From an uncultured Clostridium sp. (GTDB lineage Bacteria; Bacillota; Clostridia; Clostridiales; Clostridiaceae): a stretch of 32,276 bases of DNA. The position numbers and the translations under genes were made by a program. The stretch's first letter is position 1; every line of letters begins with the position of its first letter. The notes under the pieces are model-generated. The model was not told the DNA's origin, ran no database searches, and worked only from the letters and a program-made list of their open reading frames with translations. The stretch spans positions 1 to 32,276 of the forward strand of contig UQFE01000025.1 of the NCBI GenBank assembly GCA_900540255.1, given 5' to 3'. Shown in pieces: positions 15,926-25,307 of the stretch.

Positions 15926-17034
15926 TATAATTCCCTCTCACATAAATGAAGTGAAGATTCGATAACAGTATCCATATCATAATATTTGTATTCACCTAAA
16001 CGACCACCAAAGATGACTTTATCTTCTTTGAAAGCCAGTTCTTTATATTTTTGATATAAAGAACTATTTTTTTCATCGTTTACTGGATAATATGGTTCAT
16101 CACCTGGTTTCCATTCAGAACTGTATTCCTTAGAAATAATTGTTTTAGGTAAATCTTTTCCTTCTTCATCTTTTCCAAATTCAAACCACTTATGTTCAAT
16201 AATACGTGTCCAAGGAGTTTCTCTATCTGTATAGTTAACAGCAGCATTCCCTTGATAATTAGGTATATCTAATATTTCATTTTCAAAACGAACTGATCTA
16301 TATTCTAAAGTACCGAAAGAATAATTAAAATAAGCATCAATTGGTCCTGTATAAATTACTTTATCTGCTAATTTATCGAATTCTTCTTTATTTTTTAAGT
16401 AGTCAATACCTAAACGTACTTCAATACCTTCTAACATATTTTCGACCATGTTCGTATATCCGCCAACTGGAATACCTTGATATAGAGCATTAAAGTAATT
16501 GTTATCAAAAGTTAATCTAACAGGTAATCTTTTAATAATAAATGAAGGTAGATCCTTACAATCTCTCCCCCATTGTTTTTCAGTATATCCTTTGATTAGC
16601 TTTTCATAAATATCGCGACCAACTAAAGAAATTGCTTGTTCTTCTAAGTTTTTAGGTTCACCTTTAATTTCTTTACGTTGTTCTTCAATCTTAGCCATTG
16701 CTTCTTCTGGAGTAACTACTCCCCACATTTTATTAAATGTATACATATTAAAAGGAAGTGAATATAATTCTCCCTTATAATTTGCTACTGGTGAGTTTGT
16801 AAAACGATTGAATGTAGCAAATTGATTAACATACTTCCATACTTTTTCATTGTTTGTATGAAAAATATGTGCTCCATACTTATGGAAATTAATCCCTTCT
16901 ACTTTTTCTGTATAAATATTTCCTGCGATATTAGATCTTTTATCAATTACTAATACTTTTTTACCTTTTTTCTTTGCTTCTTGAGCAAATACAGCTCCAA
17001 ATAAACCGGAACCTACAATTAAATAATCGTACAT
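15925..17034 (-). CDS. glf: UDP-galactopyranose mutase
   Basis: This flavoenzyme (369 aa, normal family length) interconverts UDP-galactopyranose and UDP-galactofuranose. Visible motifs are the N-terminal FAD-binding GSGLFGAVFAQEA with VIDKRSNIAGNIYTE, the GAHIFHTN block, YTEKQWGRD (active-site region), the RLPVRLTFDNNYFN segment and, near the C-terminus, the FAD-contacting GRLGEYKYYDMD. It is translated in a coupled pair with the flippase. With the GlfT-like glycosyltransferase at 18298-19215 it implies galactofuranose in the capsule. The donor UDP-Galp requires a GalE elsewhere in the genome. Confidence 0.96.
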   Translation of the reverse strand: MYDYLIVGSGLFGAVFAQEAKKKGKKVLVIDKRSNIAGNIYTEKVEGINFHKYGAHIFHTNNEKVWKYVNQFATFNRFTNSPVANYKGELYSLPFNMYTFNKMWGVVTPEEAMAKIEEQRKEIKGEPKNLEEQAISLVGRDIYEKLIKGYTEKQWGRDCKDLPSFIIKRLPVRLTFDNNYFNALYQGIPVGGYTNMVENMLEGIEVRLGIDYLKNKEEFDKLADKVIYTGPIDAYFNYSFGTLEYRSVRFENEILDIPNYQGNAAVNYTDRETPWTRIIEHKWFEFGKDEEGKDLPKTIISKEYSSEWKPGDEPYYPVNDEKNSSLYQKYKELAFKEDKVIFGGRLGEYKYYDMDTVIESSLHLCEREL

Positions 17035-17050
17035 AAATCCTCCATTTTAT

Positions 17051-18060
17051 TTAAATATTAATTAAATTTTTACCTATTTTAAATCGTTGTAATATTAATA
17101 TTCCAACAGTTGATGCAAAAGCAACCAACAAAAAATTCATCATCATAATAAATATATTATCAACAGTAATAACTTTCGTAAAAACTCGCATACAAATAGG
17201 ATGAATGCAGTAAATACCTAATGTCATTTTAGAAAACCAAGAAATAAATTGCTGACTTTTATAACCAATATTAAATCGAAGTATATAAGTAAATAAAAAT
17301 ATTATCCAAGTAATAAATAATAGAGCATCATAAAAATATTCTACATAAAACCAAGTATCCATTTTATGTGCAATAAACATTTCAAAGAAGACTAAAATAA
17401 TTGATATTATTAACAATAGAAAGCTATGTGCTTTAAAAGAAATTTGGAAAATAGTATGCTCTTTCTCTTTTATAAACCATCCAAGAATAAAATAAAATAA
17501 CCAAGTCCATAATCTAAAAGTTTGAATAATATAGGATTGAATTGCATTACCATACAAATGACCGGAAAATTATGTAATTACACAAATTAAAAAAGTAATA
17601 AATAATAATTTCATTTTAGATTTAGAATTAAATTTACATAATATTGGTGTTAGTATATACATAATTATTAATGCACCAAAATACCAAAAAACATCACATG
17701 GACCCTTTTAAAAAAAACATCCAAAATAATAATATAGAAAATTTAAATCTGTTAGTTTTAAATCATTCTGTATAAATTTCAAACAATTTATTATTAGAAA
17801 AAAATAATATTCCAAAGCAAAGTTAATCTGCATATATTTAATATTTTATTTTTTAAGCGTTTAAATGAATACCCCCCCGTTTTTTTTAACATGAAATAAC
17901 CACTACACATAAAAAAAACAGGAACAGCAAAACCACATAAATAATATATAACCCTATTTAAATTATTAAAACTAAAATTCAATGTATGTAATCCAACAAC
18001 AGCAATACAAGACATTACTTTAAGTAAATCTATATTCAAATTTCTTTTATCCAAACTCAT
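17051..18060 (-). pseudogene. Acyltransferase family 3 (OafA/WecH-like) O-acetyltransferase, degraded
   Basis: The start ATG 18060 opens MSLDKRNLNIDLLKVMSCIAVVGLH, the acyltransferase-3 signature with the catalytic-type His. It is followed by the CSGYFMLKK helix. The frame stops at 17794 (LLWNIIFF). Homology then continues in other frames: NKLFEIYTE with a TGA, an indel before WYFGALIIMYILTP, and a TAA near 17572. It resumes in 17557-17051 (GNAIQSYIIQTFRLWTWLFYFILGWFI and IYCIHPI). At least four lesions, several at homopolymer runs, mean it is dead as read. An intact protein would have about 335 residues and ten transmembrane segments, and would acetylate the polysaccharide. A G7 and A8 tract lies at 17874-17889. 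Confidence 0.8.
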
Positions 18061-18297
18061 ATCAATACTCCCTATTTATAATAATTTCTTATCATGTATA
18101 TTTTAAACAAGTGTTTTCTTATAATTCATTTATAATTACACACATAATTTTATCTCAACATAGCTTACTAATAGTTAAAAGTATACACTCCCATCAAATT
18201 AAAATGGTCTTATATGAGCATAATACTAATCTACAAAATATTTATTTAACCTAATTTAATAAGCAAGCATATATGTCTTTTTTCTATTAAAAATACT

Positions 18298-19215
18298 TTA
18301 CTTCATTCCAGGAAAATACTTGTCACTTTTTCCAAAAAAACCGTGTTTTGCATCATATAACGCCTGCTTATATTGTTTATATTGAGCAAAATCAAATTTA
18401 GAAATAGATTTAATAAACAATCTTATTAAATTTATATTAAACTTCAGATTAACTAAATAACTCGGAAAATTTTTCATATAAAAATCATAAGAATTTCTTA
18501 CACCATAATATTTCATCCAATTAATACCCTTTTTATTCACCGAAATTTGATTATCGTGTTCTATCACGATATTAGGATTACATATTATCTTTCCTACTTT
18601 TGACAGCCTCATTGTATGTTCAGCATCATCGTACCATATGAAATAATCTTTTCTTGGTAAACCAACTTCTTTTAATTTCTGTAAATTTATAGCACTTCCT
18701 ACATATGTACAACTATTTATTGTGAATTCATGCTTATATGCCTCATCATCTAGGGGTTTTTCTTTTATTTTTATCCCTTCACGTATGATATTTTTTCTAT
18801 GAGATTTTGCAATATTTCCATGTTCATTAACAATTCCACACACAATAGAAATGTCTTCATTTTTATGGTTATTAATAACTGAATTTGTTTCAAAAAAAGC
18901 ATTTTCTTGTGGGTATGCATCATCATCAGATACCCATATCCATTCAGATAATTCTAACTGCATAGCTTTTTCTAAACCAACATAAAAACCTCCGCTGCCT
19001 CCAAGATTTTCATTACAATTAATAACTATTTTATTAATGTTTGAATCTGATTCTTTCCATTTTTCTAAATATTGATATGTTCCGTCAGTACTGGCATTGT
19101 TAACCACAATAATATATTTTGGTTTATAAGTTTGTTTATCATAACAAGTTAAAGCATTTTTTAACTTATTCAATCTATTAAAAGTTACTAATACAACTCC
19201 TATAGAATTATTCAT
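18298..19215 (-). CDS. GT2 glycosyltransferase, galactofuranosyltransferase (GlfT)-like
   Basis: The 305-aa protein is a soluble GT-A enzyme. The motifs are IGVVLVTFNRLNKL at the start, NNASTDGTYQYL, ENLGGSGGFYVGLEKA, the metal-binding WVSDDDAYP (about 92-100) and FIWYDDAEHTMRL with the acid/base-type Asp. The GGSGGF and DDDA combination is characteristic of GlfT2/GlfT1-type and related rhamnosyl GT2 enzymes. Together with glf in the same operon, this points to transfer of galactofuranose. Its ATG overlaps the TGA of the GT4 gene (ATGA), so they are coupled. Sugar specificity is inferred. Confidence 0.85.
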   Translation of the reverse strand: MNNSIGVVLVTFNRLNKLKNALTCYDKQTYKPKYIIVVNNASTDGTYQYLEKWKESDSNINKIVINCNENLGGSGGFYVGLEKAMQLELSEWIWVSDDDAYPQENAFFETNSVINNHKNEDISIVCGIVNEHGNIAKSHRKNIIREGIKIKEKPLDDEAYKHEFTINSCTYVGSAINLQKLKEVGLPRKDYFIWYDDAEHTMRLSKVGKIICNPNIVIEHDNQISVNKKGINWMKYYGVRNSYDFYMKNFPSYLVNLKFNINLIRLFIKSISKFDFAQYKQYKQALYDAKHGFFGKSDKYFPGMK

Positions 19216-20363
19216 AGTTTATCATCTCCTTTGACTAATTTTAACAAGTCATTTGAAAAATCATCAATTTCAATCTCTTTAAAACTATCTTGATATTTTT
19301 CATACATTTTAGTGTCTGTAAGTAAATTCTTTAATAATTTATACATTAAATCGACATCACGAGGAATTAATAACTCATTATTTATATTCTGAATAGCTTC
19401 ATACATCGAAGGTATATTAGAAGCTACGATTACTTTTTCTAAAACAACTGCTTCACTAATTGTTGTTGGAAACCCTTCGTGAAATGAAGGTTGAAAATAT
19501 ATATATGCATTTTTTATATAAGGCAATGGATTTTTACAAAAACCTTTTAAATGCACAAAATGATTAAGATCATATTTATTTATAGATTCATCTAACTCAT
19601 CATATAAACTTCCATCTCCAATAATAAGCCACAAAAAATCTATTTTATCCTTTTGTAATTTAAGAGCAATTTCTGGAATTATATCAAATCCTTTTTGATG
19701 TTCAAGTCTACCAACAGAAACAATTAATTTCTTATCATTATTGACATGAAATTGGTTTGAAAATTCTTTTATACGTTTTACATTTATTATATTATGGACA
19801 ACTGATACGTTATTTAAAAAAGGATACTTTGATTCAATATTATATTTACATGAACTAGACACACAGCACACTTTGTCATAACGTCTAAATTCCTTATATA
19901 TATATTTTAAAGTGTGTATTCTTTCATCATGCACCCAAGTATATTTTTTAGAATCTGGAAAATTATAAGATAAATAATATGTCATAAAATTACCATATCC
20001 ATGAAAATCGATAACAATATCATAGTCATTATCATTTTTTTCAGTAAACACATTAGCTAAAAAAAATAAAATATTAAAATAAAATAATTTTCTGATTATC
20101 TTTATAAAATTTATGCATATTTTTTCAATTACCGATTTCTTTTGATTTGCTCTCATACAATTCAATAATTTAGCAATTCTTGCAAAGCGAAATTTCAATT
20201 CTTTTACATTTTTTTGTGAAAAATAATCTCTGTAAACACCTTCATTTTTCTCTACTAATATATCGCATTGTATTCCATTTTCAACCAAACATCTCTCTGC
20301 TTCAATAAAAGCTTTTGTAACACCGCCATCATCGAAATTAAGCGTACACAGCAATACTTTCAT
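19212..20363 (-). CDS. GT4-family glycosyltransferase
   Basis: The enzyme has a GT-B fold: the C-terminal half carries KKLIVSVGRLEHQKGFDIIP, the nucleotide-binding WLIIGDGSLYDEL and the EX7E block SFHEGFPTTISEA. The N-terminal FDDGGVTKAFIEAE loop binds acceptor or phosphate. I take the ATG at 20363 (MKVLLCTLNFDDGG), giving 383 aa. An ATG at 20384 is in frame but lacks a ribosome binding site; GAAAGGAAT lies between the two. It transfers one sugar of the capsule repeat unit; donor and linkage cannot be told. Confidence 0.9.
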   Translation of the reverse strand: MKVLLCTLNFDDGGVTKAFIEAERCLVENGIQCDILVEKNEGVYRDYFSQKNVKELKFRFARIAKLLNCMRANQKKSVIEKICINFIKIIRKLFYFNILFFLANVFTEKNDNDYDIVIDFHGYGNFMTYYLSYNFPDSKKYTWVHDERIHTLKYIYKEFRRYDKVCCVSSSCKYNIESKYPFLNNVSVVHNIINVKRIKEFSNQFHVNNDKKLIVSVGRLEHQKGFDIIPEIALKLQKDKIDFLWLIIGDGSLYDELDESINKYDLNHFVHLKGFCKNPLPYIKNAYIYFQPSFHEGFPTTISEAVVLEKVIVASNIPSMYEAIQNINNELLIPRDVDLMYKLLKNLLTDTKMYEKYQDSFKEIEIDDFSNDLLKLVKGDDKL

Positions 20364-20449
20364 ATATACTCTAATTCCTTTCATAAAATACTTACTTAAT
20401 AAGTCTAAATATTCTTTTTTTATTAGTGTAGAAATAACAAAAAATTTAC

Positions 20450-21397
20450 TTAACTTTTTGCTTTATGTATAATCAAATATAACTTAGGAGATATTGTAAA
20501 TAAAAGTGATTTTAATACTGTTTTCAAATAGTATGAGTTGTGCAGTGGAGCTAATCTTGGCCATGGATTCATCTGACTAAAGTTTGATATTTTCCAAATA
20601 GATTGTAAATATGTATCAACCATATGATCTCTTAAATACAATAAATCATCTCTATTACTATTATCGTAGATTTTCAAAAGTTCTCTAGAAACTATTAAAT
20701 CAGATTCACCACTTTTAGTCCAATTTTTTGAATGCATTATAGAACCTTCTCTCATAAAATGATAATAGATGTTTAATCCAGTATAATATATTGTACTAGC
20801 ATTCAACAAAATTTGAGGCGTCCATAACTCATCTTCATGCAAAATACCTTTATAAAATTTCAAATTATTATCTGTAATTATTTTTTTCTTAACAATATGA
20901 TATTGTGCGCAAAAAATAACACTTCTAGGATTATTATTCAAAACTTCCATATATTCTTGATTACTGTATATTTTTGCATTAATAGTATATATTTTTTCAT
21001 CACGAGTTTCACCAAGCTCATTTACAGTTTTAGACTGACAAACAAAAACATCTGCATTGTGATTATCTATTAATTCTAATAATTTAGGAATACTATTTGG
21101 TTCTAAATAATCATCGCTGTCTATAAACCAGATAAATTCACCATTTGATTTATCAATCCCGTAATTGCGAGCATCCGATAACCCACCATTTTCTTTATGA
21201 AAAGATTGTATTCTAGCATATTTTTTTGCATATAAGTCACATATCGCTCCACAATTATCAGGCGATCCATCATCTATTAATAAAATCTCACATTGTGATA
21301 GATTTTGTGAAATTATAGAATTTAAACATTTTTCTAAATACTTTTCAACCTTATATACTGGTATTATTATACTTAATTTTGTCTTATCCATATCCAT
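20450..21397 (-). CDS. GT2-family glycosyltransferase
   Basis: The GT-A enzyme of 315 aa opens with LSIIIPVYKVEKYLEKCLNS, then has ILLIDDGSPDNC, KENGGLSDARNYGI and the DXD metal site WFIDSDDYL at about residue 94-100. The C-terminal part (LHEDELWTPQIL) carries the ED acceptor-side motif. It is very similar in kind to EpsJ/CpsJ-type capsule glycosyltransferases that add galactose or glucose; the donor is not predictable. The ribosome binding site is GAGG before ATG 21397. Confidence 0.92.
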   Translation of the reverse strand: MDMDKTKLSIIIPVYKVEKYLEKCLNSIISQNLSQCEILLIDDGSPDNCGAICDLYAKKYARIQSFHKENGGLSDARNYGIDKSNGEFIWFIDSDDYLEPNSIPKLLELIDNHNADVFVCQSKTVNELGETRDEKIYTINAKIYSNQEYMEVLNNNPRSVIFCAQYHIVKKKIITDNNLKFYKGILHEDELWTPQILLNASTIYYTGLNIYYHFMREGSIMHSKNWTKSGESDLIVSRELLKIYDNSNRDDLLYLRDHMVDTYLQSIWKISNFSQMNPWPRLAPLHNSYYLKTVLKSLLFTISPKLYLIIHKAKS

Positions 21398-21415
21398 TTT
21401 AATTACCTCACATTC

Positions 21416-22465
21416 CTAATATAAATACATATAAAAAGGGAATAATCCCAAACTATTTGTAATAATCATTTGAAAGAATACATAAACAGCATAAATAGAA
21501 ATTAGCCAAAAAAACAAAAATCCATTTTTAGATTGTTTAATAGATACACCCCAAAAAACTGTTTCAAATATTAAATAATATAATCCACTTCTTCCAACAA
21601 AAGAAAAAAACATGCTTAACCCAGAAAAAAGGATACCAACCAAATAAAATATCATGTTATTTTTATCGAATAAATAATTGTTCTTTTTTGGTCTTATATT
21701 TTCTGAGATTAATATCCTACAATTAAACCAATTACAAATAATTGCAAAAACAGCAATAAATAATCTATAAAAATAAGTTAAATTTATATTCGATACAATT
21801 TGAGTAGAATATGAACTAATATCACTAGATAAACTATTTCTTAGATACATAAGCATCACAATAAAAACAAAAGCAAATGGAATAATTAAAAACACTTTTT
21901 GTTTTTTTGATAACTTATTCCATATTGTTAAAAACAAGAAACCAACTGACAATATCGATGAACGATGAAATAAAAAAGCAGCATATATAAAACATAAAAA
22001 AATGAGATAATGTTTTTTTTCTAGAAAACGTGTGCCATAAAATACTATAGCTACACTAACCATTTGTCTCATAATATTCATTGTATTTGGATAAAAAATA
22101 AGTAAATATACAAAACACATCATTGTAAAATTTGCTTTTTTTCTAAAATCCCACATTCTAAATATAATCAATAGATTAGTAACAAATGCACAAAATATAA
22201 AGACATTTTGCGGATTATTTGAAAGATCCATTATAATATTCGAAATAAACCTAAAACCTTCTTCTCTAAATTGCCATGGATGTGGAAATCCAGATGAAAT
22301 ATGCAAATAATATAATGGAGTATCTACGCCTACAGTTTCACCTCTAAAACCAGAAAAAACACTTAAAAGTAATACTAATAACCATACATAAAATTTGTTT
22401 TGCGTTTTATTAGCAAAATAACTAATTGTCAAACCTATTATAATAAGAAAGAAAAATATTACCAT
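21416..22465 (-). CDS. EpsG-family polysaccharide polymerase (Wzy-type)
   Basis: The 349-aa membrane protein has about ten hydrophobic segments. The family marks are the FSGFRGETVGVDTPLYYLH loop at about 40-58 (RG..VG.D...Y), and the NIMRQMVSVAIVFYG and FHRSSIL segments. EpsG-type proteins polymerise the flipped repeat unit on the outer face of the membrane and replace Wzy. It lies among the glycosyltransferases and is the only polymerase candidate in the operon. The ribosome binding site AAAGGAG precedes ATG 22465. Confidence 0.88.
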   Translation of the reverse strand: MVIFFFLIIIGLTISYFANKTQNKFYVWLLVLLLSVFSGFRGETVGVDTPLYYLHISSGFPHPWQFREEGFRFISNIIMDLSNNPQNVFIFCAFVTNLLIIFRMWDFRKKANFTMMCFVYLLIFYPNTMNIMRQMVSVAIVFYGTRFLEKKHYLIFLCFIYAAFLFHRSSILSVGFLFLTIWNKLSKKQKVFLIIPFAFVFIVMLMYLRNSLSSDISSYSTQIVSNINLTYFYRLFIAVFAIICNWFNCRILISENIRPKKNNYLFDKNNMIFYLVGILFSGLSMFFSFVGRSGLYYLIFETVFWGVSIKQSKNGFLFFWLISIYAVYVFFQMIITNSLGLFPFYMYLY

Positions 22466-22495
22466 ATCTATGTTCTCCTTTCATTTTAACCATCA

Positions 22496-24781
22496 CTATT
22501 CTTTATTTCTTAATTTAGATGCTACGTAAATTGGAATAGTAATTTTACAACGAATAAATGGTAGCAAAAGTTTAGCTGATTGATTCAACTTTTCCTTATC
22601 TAATTTTTTAAAGTTAAAATCCTTATTATATAAGTTTATTTTTTCTAACATTTTAATTTGGGCTTTAGTGAATTTATATTTTAACGAACATCTATATAAA
22701 CTCATCGATAAAGCTTTCATAGCCATATTGTTTAATGCTACTTCATATTTATCATATAGCCCTTTATCCATCATATGTTTTTTCATTTCATATACTGTGT
22801 TATACAATGGATCAACATCACCTTTTTTATGTTGACCTTCATTAGATTGCACATAATGATACATTGGTTTTTTTAAAAACGAAATAACTTGCGAATTTCT
22901 TAATACATCAAAAGTAAATATAGCTTCTTCCCCAACATCATGATTAGAAAAAAATATTTTATTTGATTCTATAATATTTCTTTTTATTATTTTAACAGCA
23001 CCCCACGAAAATTTTCCAGATAATTGTAGAGTGATAAAATCTAACATATTATTGTTTTCATATTTAGAAATGTTACTCTTCTTTAAAATATTACCTTCTA
23101 AATCTTCATAAAATGTCTCATAAAAAACGACATCAGAATTATGTTTTCCTACTATACTTTGCATTGATGATACAAAATTAGATTCCATGTAATCATCAGA
23201 ATCTAAAAACGAAATATATTCAGCCATGGCATGCTGAATACCATTATTTCGCGCCATACCTGGACCTTGATTTGACTGTTTTAATATTTTAATATTATTA
23301 TTTATCTTATATTTATTCAAGACTTCGAGTGTTCTATCAATAGATCCATCATCGATAACTATAGCTTCCCATGCTTCGTTATCTTGGGCTAACAAGCTAT
23401 CTATGCATCTAGAAATTGTCTTTTCTGCATTATATGCTGGTATAATAAAACTAATTATAGGAGAATTCTTTGTATATCTCAAACTATCACTATTTCGTTT
23501 ATCTATTTCAAGATCATCGATTTGTTGACTTAAATCAATCACATATAATGCTCTTTTACCATTATGAACAGAATCAATACAAACCTTATTTCCTTCTCGA
23601 TTCCATCGTGGGTGTAAATCACATCTTACATCATTATCATATCTAAAAGGTGCAAAAACACTTGCAATTTTCTTAACCTCACCATTCTCTTTACACACAA
23701 AAGCATATGCTAATCTTTTCCTATTTGGATAAGTATCTGTAATTATTAAATTACCATTAGGCGAATAACTACAATGTCCATCTGTATTTAATTCTGGCCA
23801 TAACATCTTATACTCCTGTGTTCTATCCTTCATTAAATAATAATGGTCTCCAGTTTCTTTTTTCCTTAAGAAAGATAATATTTCTTCATCATTCTTCCAA
23901 TAACAATGAGATACAAATACATCATCGCTTAAATTATACATATCACTTCCATCACAATTTACAGTTACAAGTCTTGTGTTTTTTCTCCCCCTTTGGAACC
24001 AACGATGTAACACCATAAACCTTTTGCCATTTGGGCTAATCATAATATGATTAACCTTATGCTCTGCCCCTATCATTGTTTCATTCGCTTCAAAATTTGA
24101 AAAATCAGTATATTTTAATAAATCTACTACTTCATTCGTATCAAGATTTATTTTCCATATACATGTTTCATTAGGACATAAGTCATTTTCTGTAGTATCA
24201 GGCAGGTTACTATATCCATAACCTTTTCTTAATCTATGTAATCTAGAAAAATCTAAGCTTAATGCAAATTTCCCATCCCTTGATACATCATATATTGGTT
24301 TATTTATAACCTTTTCTTCAATATTTAACTTTACATTGAAAATTACAGAACAATACTCTCCATTTCTAAAATCGTTATATATTATTTTTTCTGAGAAGTC
24401 TGGTCCCAACCATTGAACCATACATCCTTGTTGTACATTCCATGATTTTGTATCTGCAATTTTAATTACTTTATTATTTTCCTTAGTATCAATAATTACA
24501 ATTTCACCTTTTTCTTTTGGTGCTACCGATTTATATGCCTGCTTAACTCTTATACATAACATATATCTATCATTTTTATCCCAAGGTGACTTATCATAAT
24601 AACCATAAAAATATTCATATTTATCATTTGGAGATACTTTTCTTACTTCTCCATCAACCTTAAATTTATCTTTTGATAATGCATACATAGAAAGTTGATA
24701 TACTCTTTTACATGATCTTTTTATAACTGGGAATTGTTCAAATATTTTCTTCCCTGCATTTTCTAAAGCTACAAAATCCAT
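22496..24781 (-). CDS. Bifunctional beta-propeller (TolB/oligogalacturonate-lyase-like) plus GT2 glycosyltransferase fusion
   Basis: I choose ATG 24781 (MDFVALENAG) because AAAGGAGG stands 5 nt upstream; an in-frame start at 24844 is less supported. This gives 761 aa. Residues about 35-425 form a WD40/TolB-like beta-propeller: repeated blades such as YFYGYYDKSPWDKNDRYML, MISPNGKRFMVLHR, CSYSPNGNLIITDT and LHPRWNREGNKVCIDSV, with a conserved GAEHKVNH/DTDGHCSYS-like His pattern. Residues about 445-690 are a GT2 domain: ISFIIPAYNAEKTISRCI, AIVIDDGSIDRT, QGPGMARNNGI and the DXD FLDSDDYM. No signal or transmembrane segment is seen. The propeller may bind a polysaccharide or scaffold the enzyme. 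Confidence 0.85.
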   Translation of the reverse strand: MDFVALENAGKKIFEQFPVIKRSCKRVYQLSMYALSKDKFKVDGEVRKVSPNDKYEYFYGYYDKSPWDKNDRYMLCIRVKQAYKSVAPKEKGEIVIIDTKENNKVIKIADTKSWNVQQGCMVQWLGPDFSEKIIYNDFRNGEYCSVIFNVKLNIEEKVINKPIYDVSRDGKFALSLDFSRLHRLRKGYGYSNLPDTTENDLCPNETCIWKINLDTNEVVDLLKYTDFSNFEANETMIGAEHKVNHIMISPNGKRFMVLHRWFQRGRKNTRLVTVNCDGSDMYNLSDDVFVSHCYWKNDEEILSFLRKKETGDHYYLMKDRTQEYKMLWPELNTDGHCSYSPNGNLIITDTYPNRKRLAYAFVCKENGEVKKIASVFAPFRYDNDVRCDLHPRWNREGNKVCIDSVHNGKRALYVIDLSQQIDDLEIDKRNSDSLRYTKNSPIISFIIPAYNAEKTISRCIDSLLAQDNEAWEAIVIDDGSIDRTLEVLNKYKINNNIKILKQSNQGPGMARNNGIQHAMAEYISFLDSDDYMESNFVSSMQSIVGKHNSDVVFYETFYEDLEGNILKKSNISKYENNNMLDFITLQLSGKFSWGAVKIIKRNIIESNKIFFSNHDVGEEAIFTFDVLRNSQVISFLKKPMYHYVQSNEGQHKKGDVDPLYNTVYEMKKHMMDKGLYDKYEVALNNMAMKALSMSLYRCSLKYKFTKAQIKMLEKINLYNKDFNFKKLDKEKLNQSAKLLLPFIRCKITIPIYVASKLRNKE

Positions 24782-24812
24782 TTTTCCTCCTTTATTCATC
24801 ACAATAATACTA

Positions 24813-25307
24813 TTAATTCCAATTTTGTTTAATAAAATTATCAATTAAATTTATTATCGCCATAGGATCTTTATTTTCCCACGGAATTAAATCTGCTGTT
24901 CCATCCTCAATAGATTTAAAAGCTTTTTCTAAATCTTCCATTTCATAAACAGGAATAACGTATTTATTTTCCCCAAACGCCTCATTATTTTGAATCTGAT
25001 GATTATCAATATGCTCTCCATATTTAGCTAATCTAGTTACAGCAATAACTTTTTTCCCTGCATTTAAAGCTTTCATTATAGAACCTGATGCCCCATGACT
25101 AACAACTACATCCGATTTATTGACGTATTCTAAAAATTCCTCTTGTGATATAAAATCCTTATATTTATAATTTTTAGGTTTATATTTAGAAGTTCCTATT
25201 TGTGCAAAAATCTCTCCTTTTAATATACCTTTATCAAATAACTCATCTAACTTAATAAATAATCTATCAAATGGATAATTTCTTGAACCTACAGTTACAA
25301 AAATCAA
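24813..25307 (-). CDS. Alg13-like glycosyltransferase subunit (PssE/Cps14G type)
   Basis: The 164-aa protein opens MIFVTVGSRNYPFDRL from a TTG at 25307, the family start. The TTG overlaps the TGA of the upstream gene (TTGA), and GGGGTG precedes it. The longer reading from a GTG at 25316 is possible but less like the family. It has the C-terminal GT-B half (VVVSHGASGSIMKALNAGKKVIAVTRLA, HIDNHQIQ) that binds the nucleotide sugar. Alone it is half an enzyme; the Alg14-like partner is encoded directly upstream and coupled. In pneumococcus Cps14F/G transfer galactose to glucose on the lipid, which is an analogy only. Confidence 0.9.
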   Translation of the reverse strand: MIFVTVGSRNYPFDRLFIKLDELFDKGILKGEIFAQIGTSKYKPKNYKYKDFISQEEFLEYVNKSDVVVSHGASGSIMKALNAGKKVIAVTRLAKYGEHIDNHQIQNNEAFGENKYVIPVYEMEDLEKAFKSIEDGTADLIPWENKDPMAIINLIDNFIKQNWN

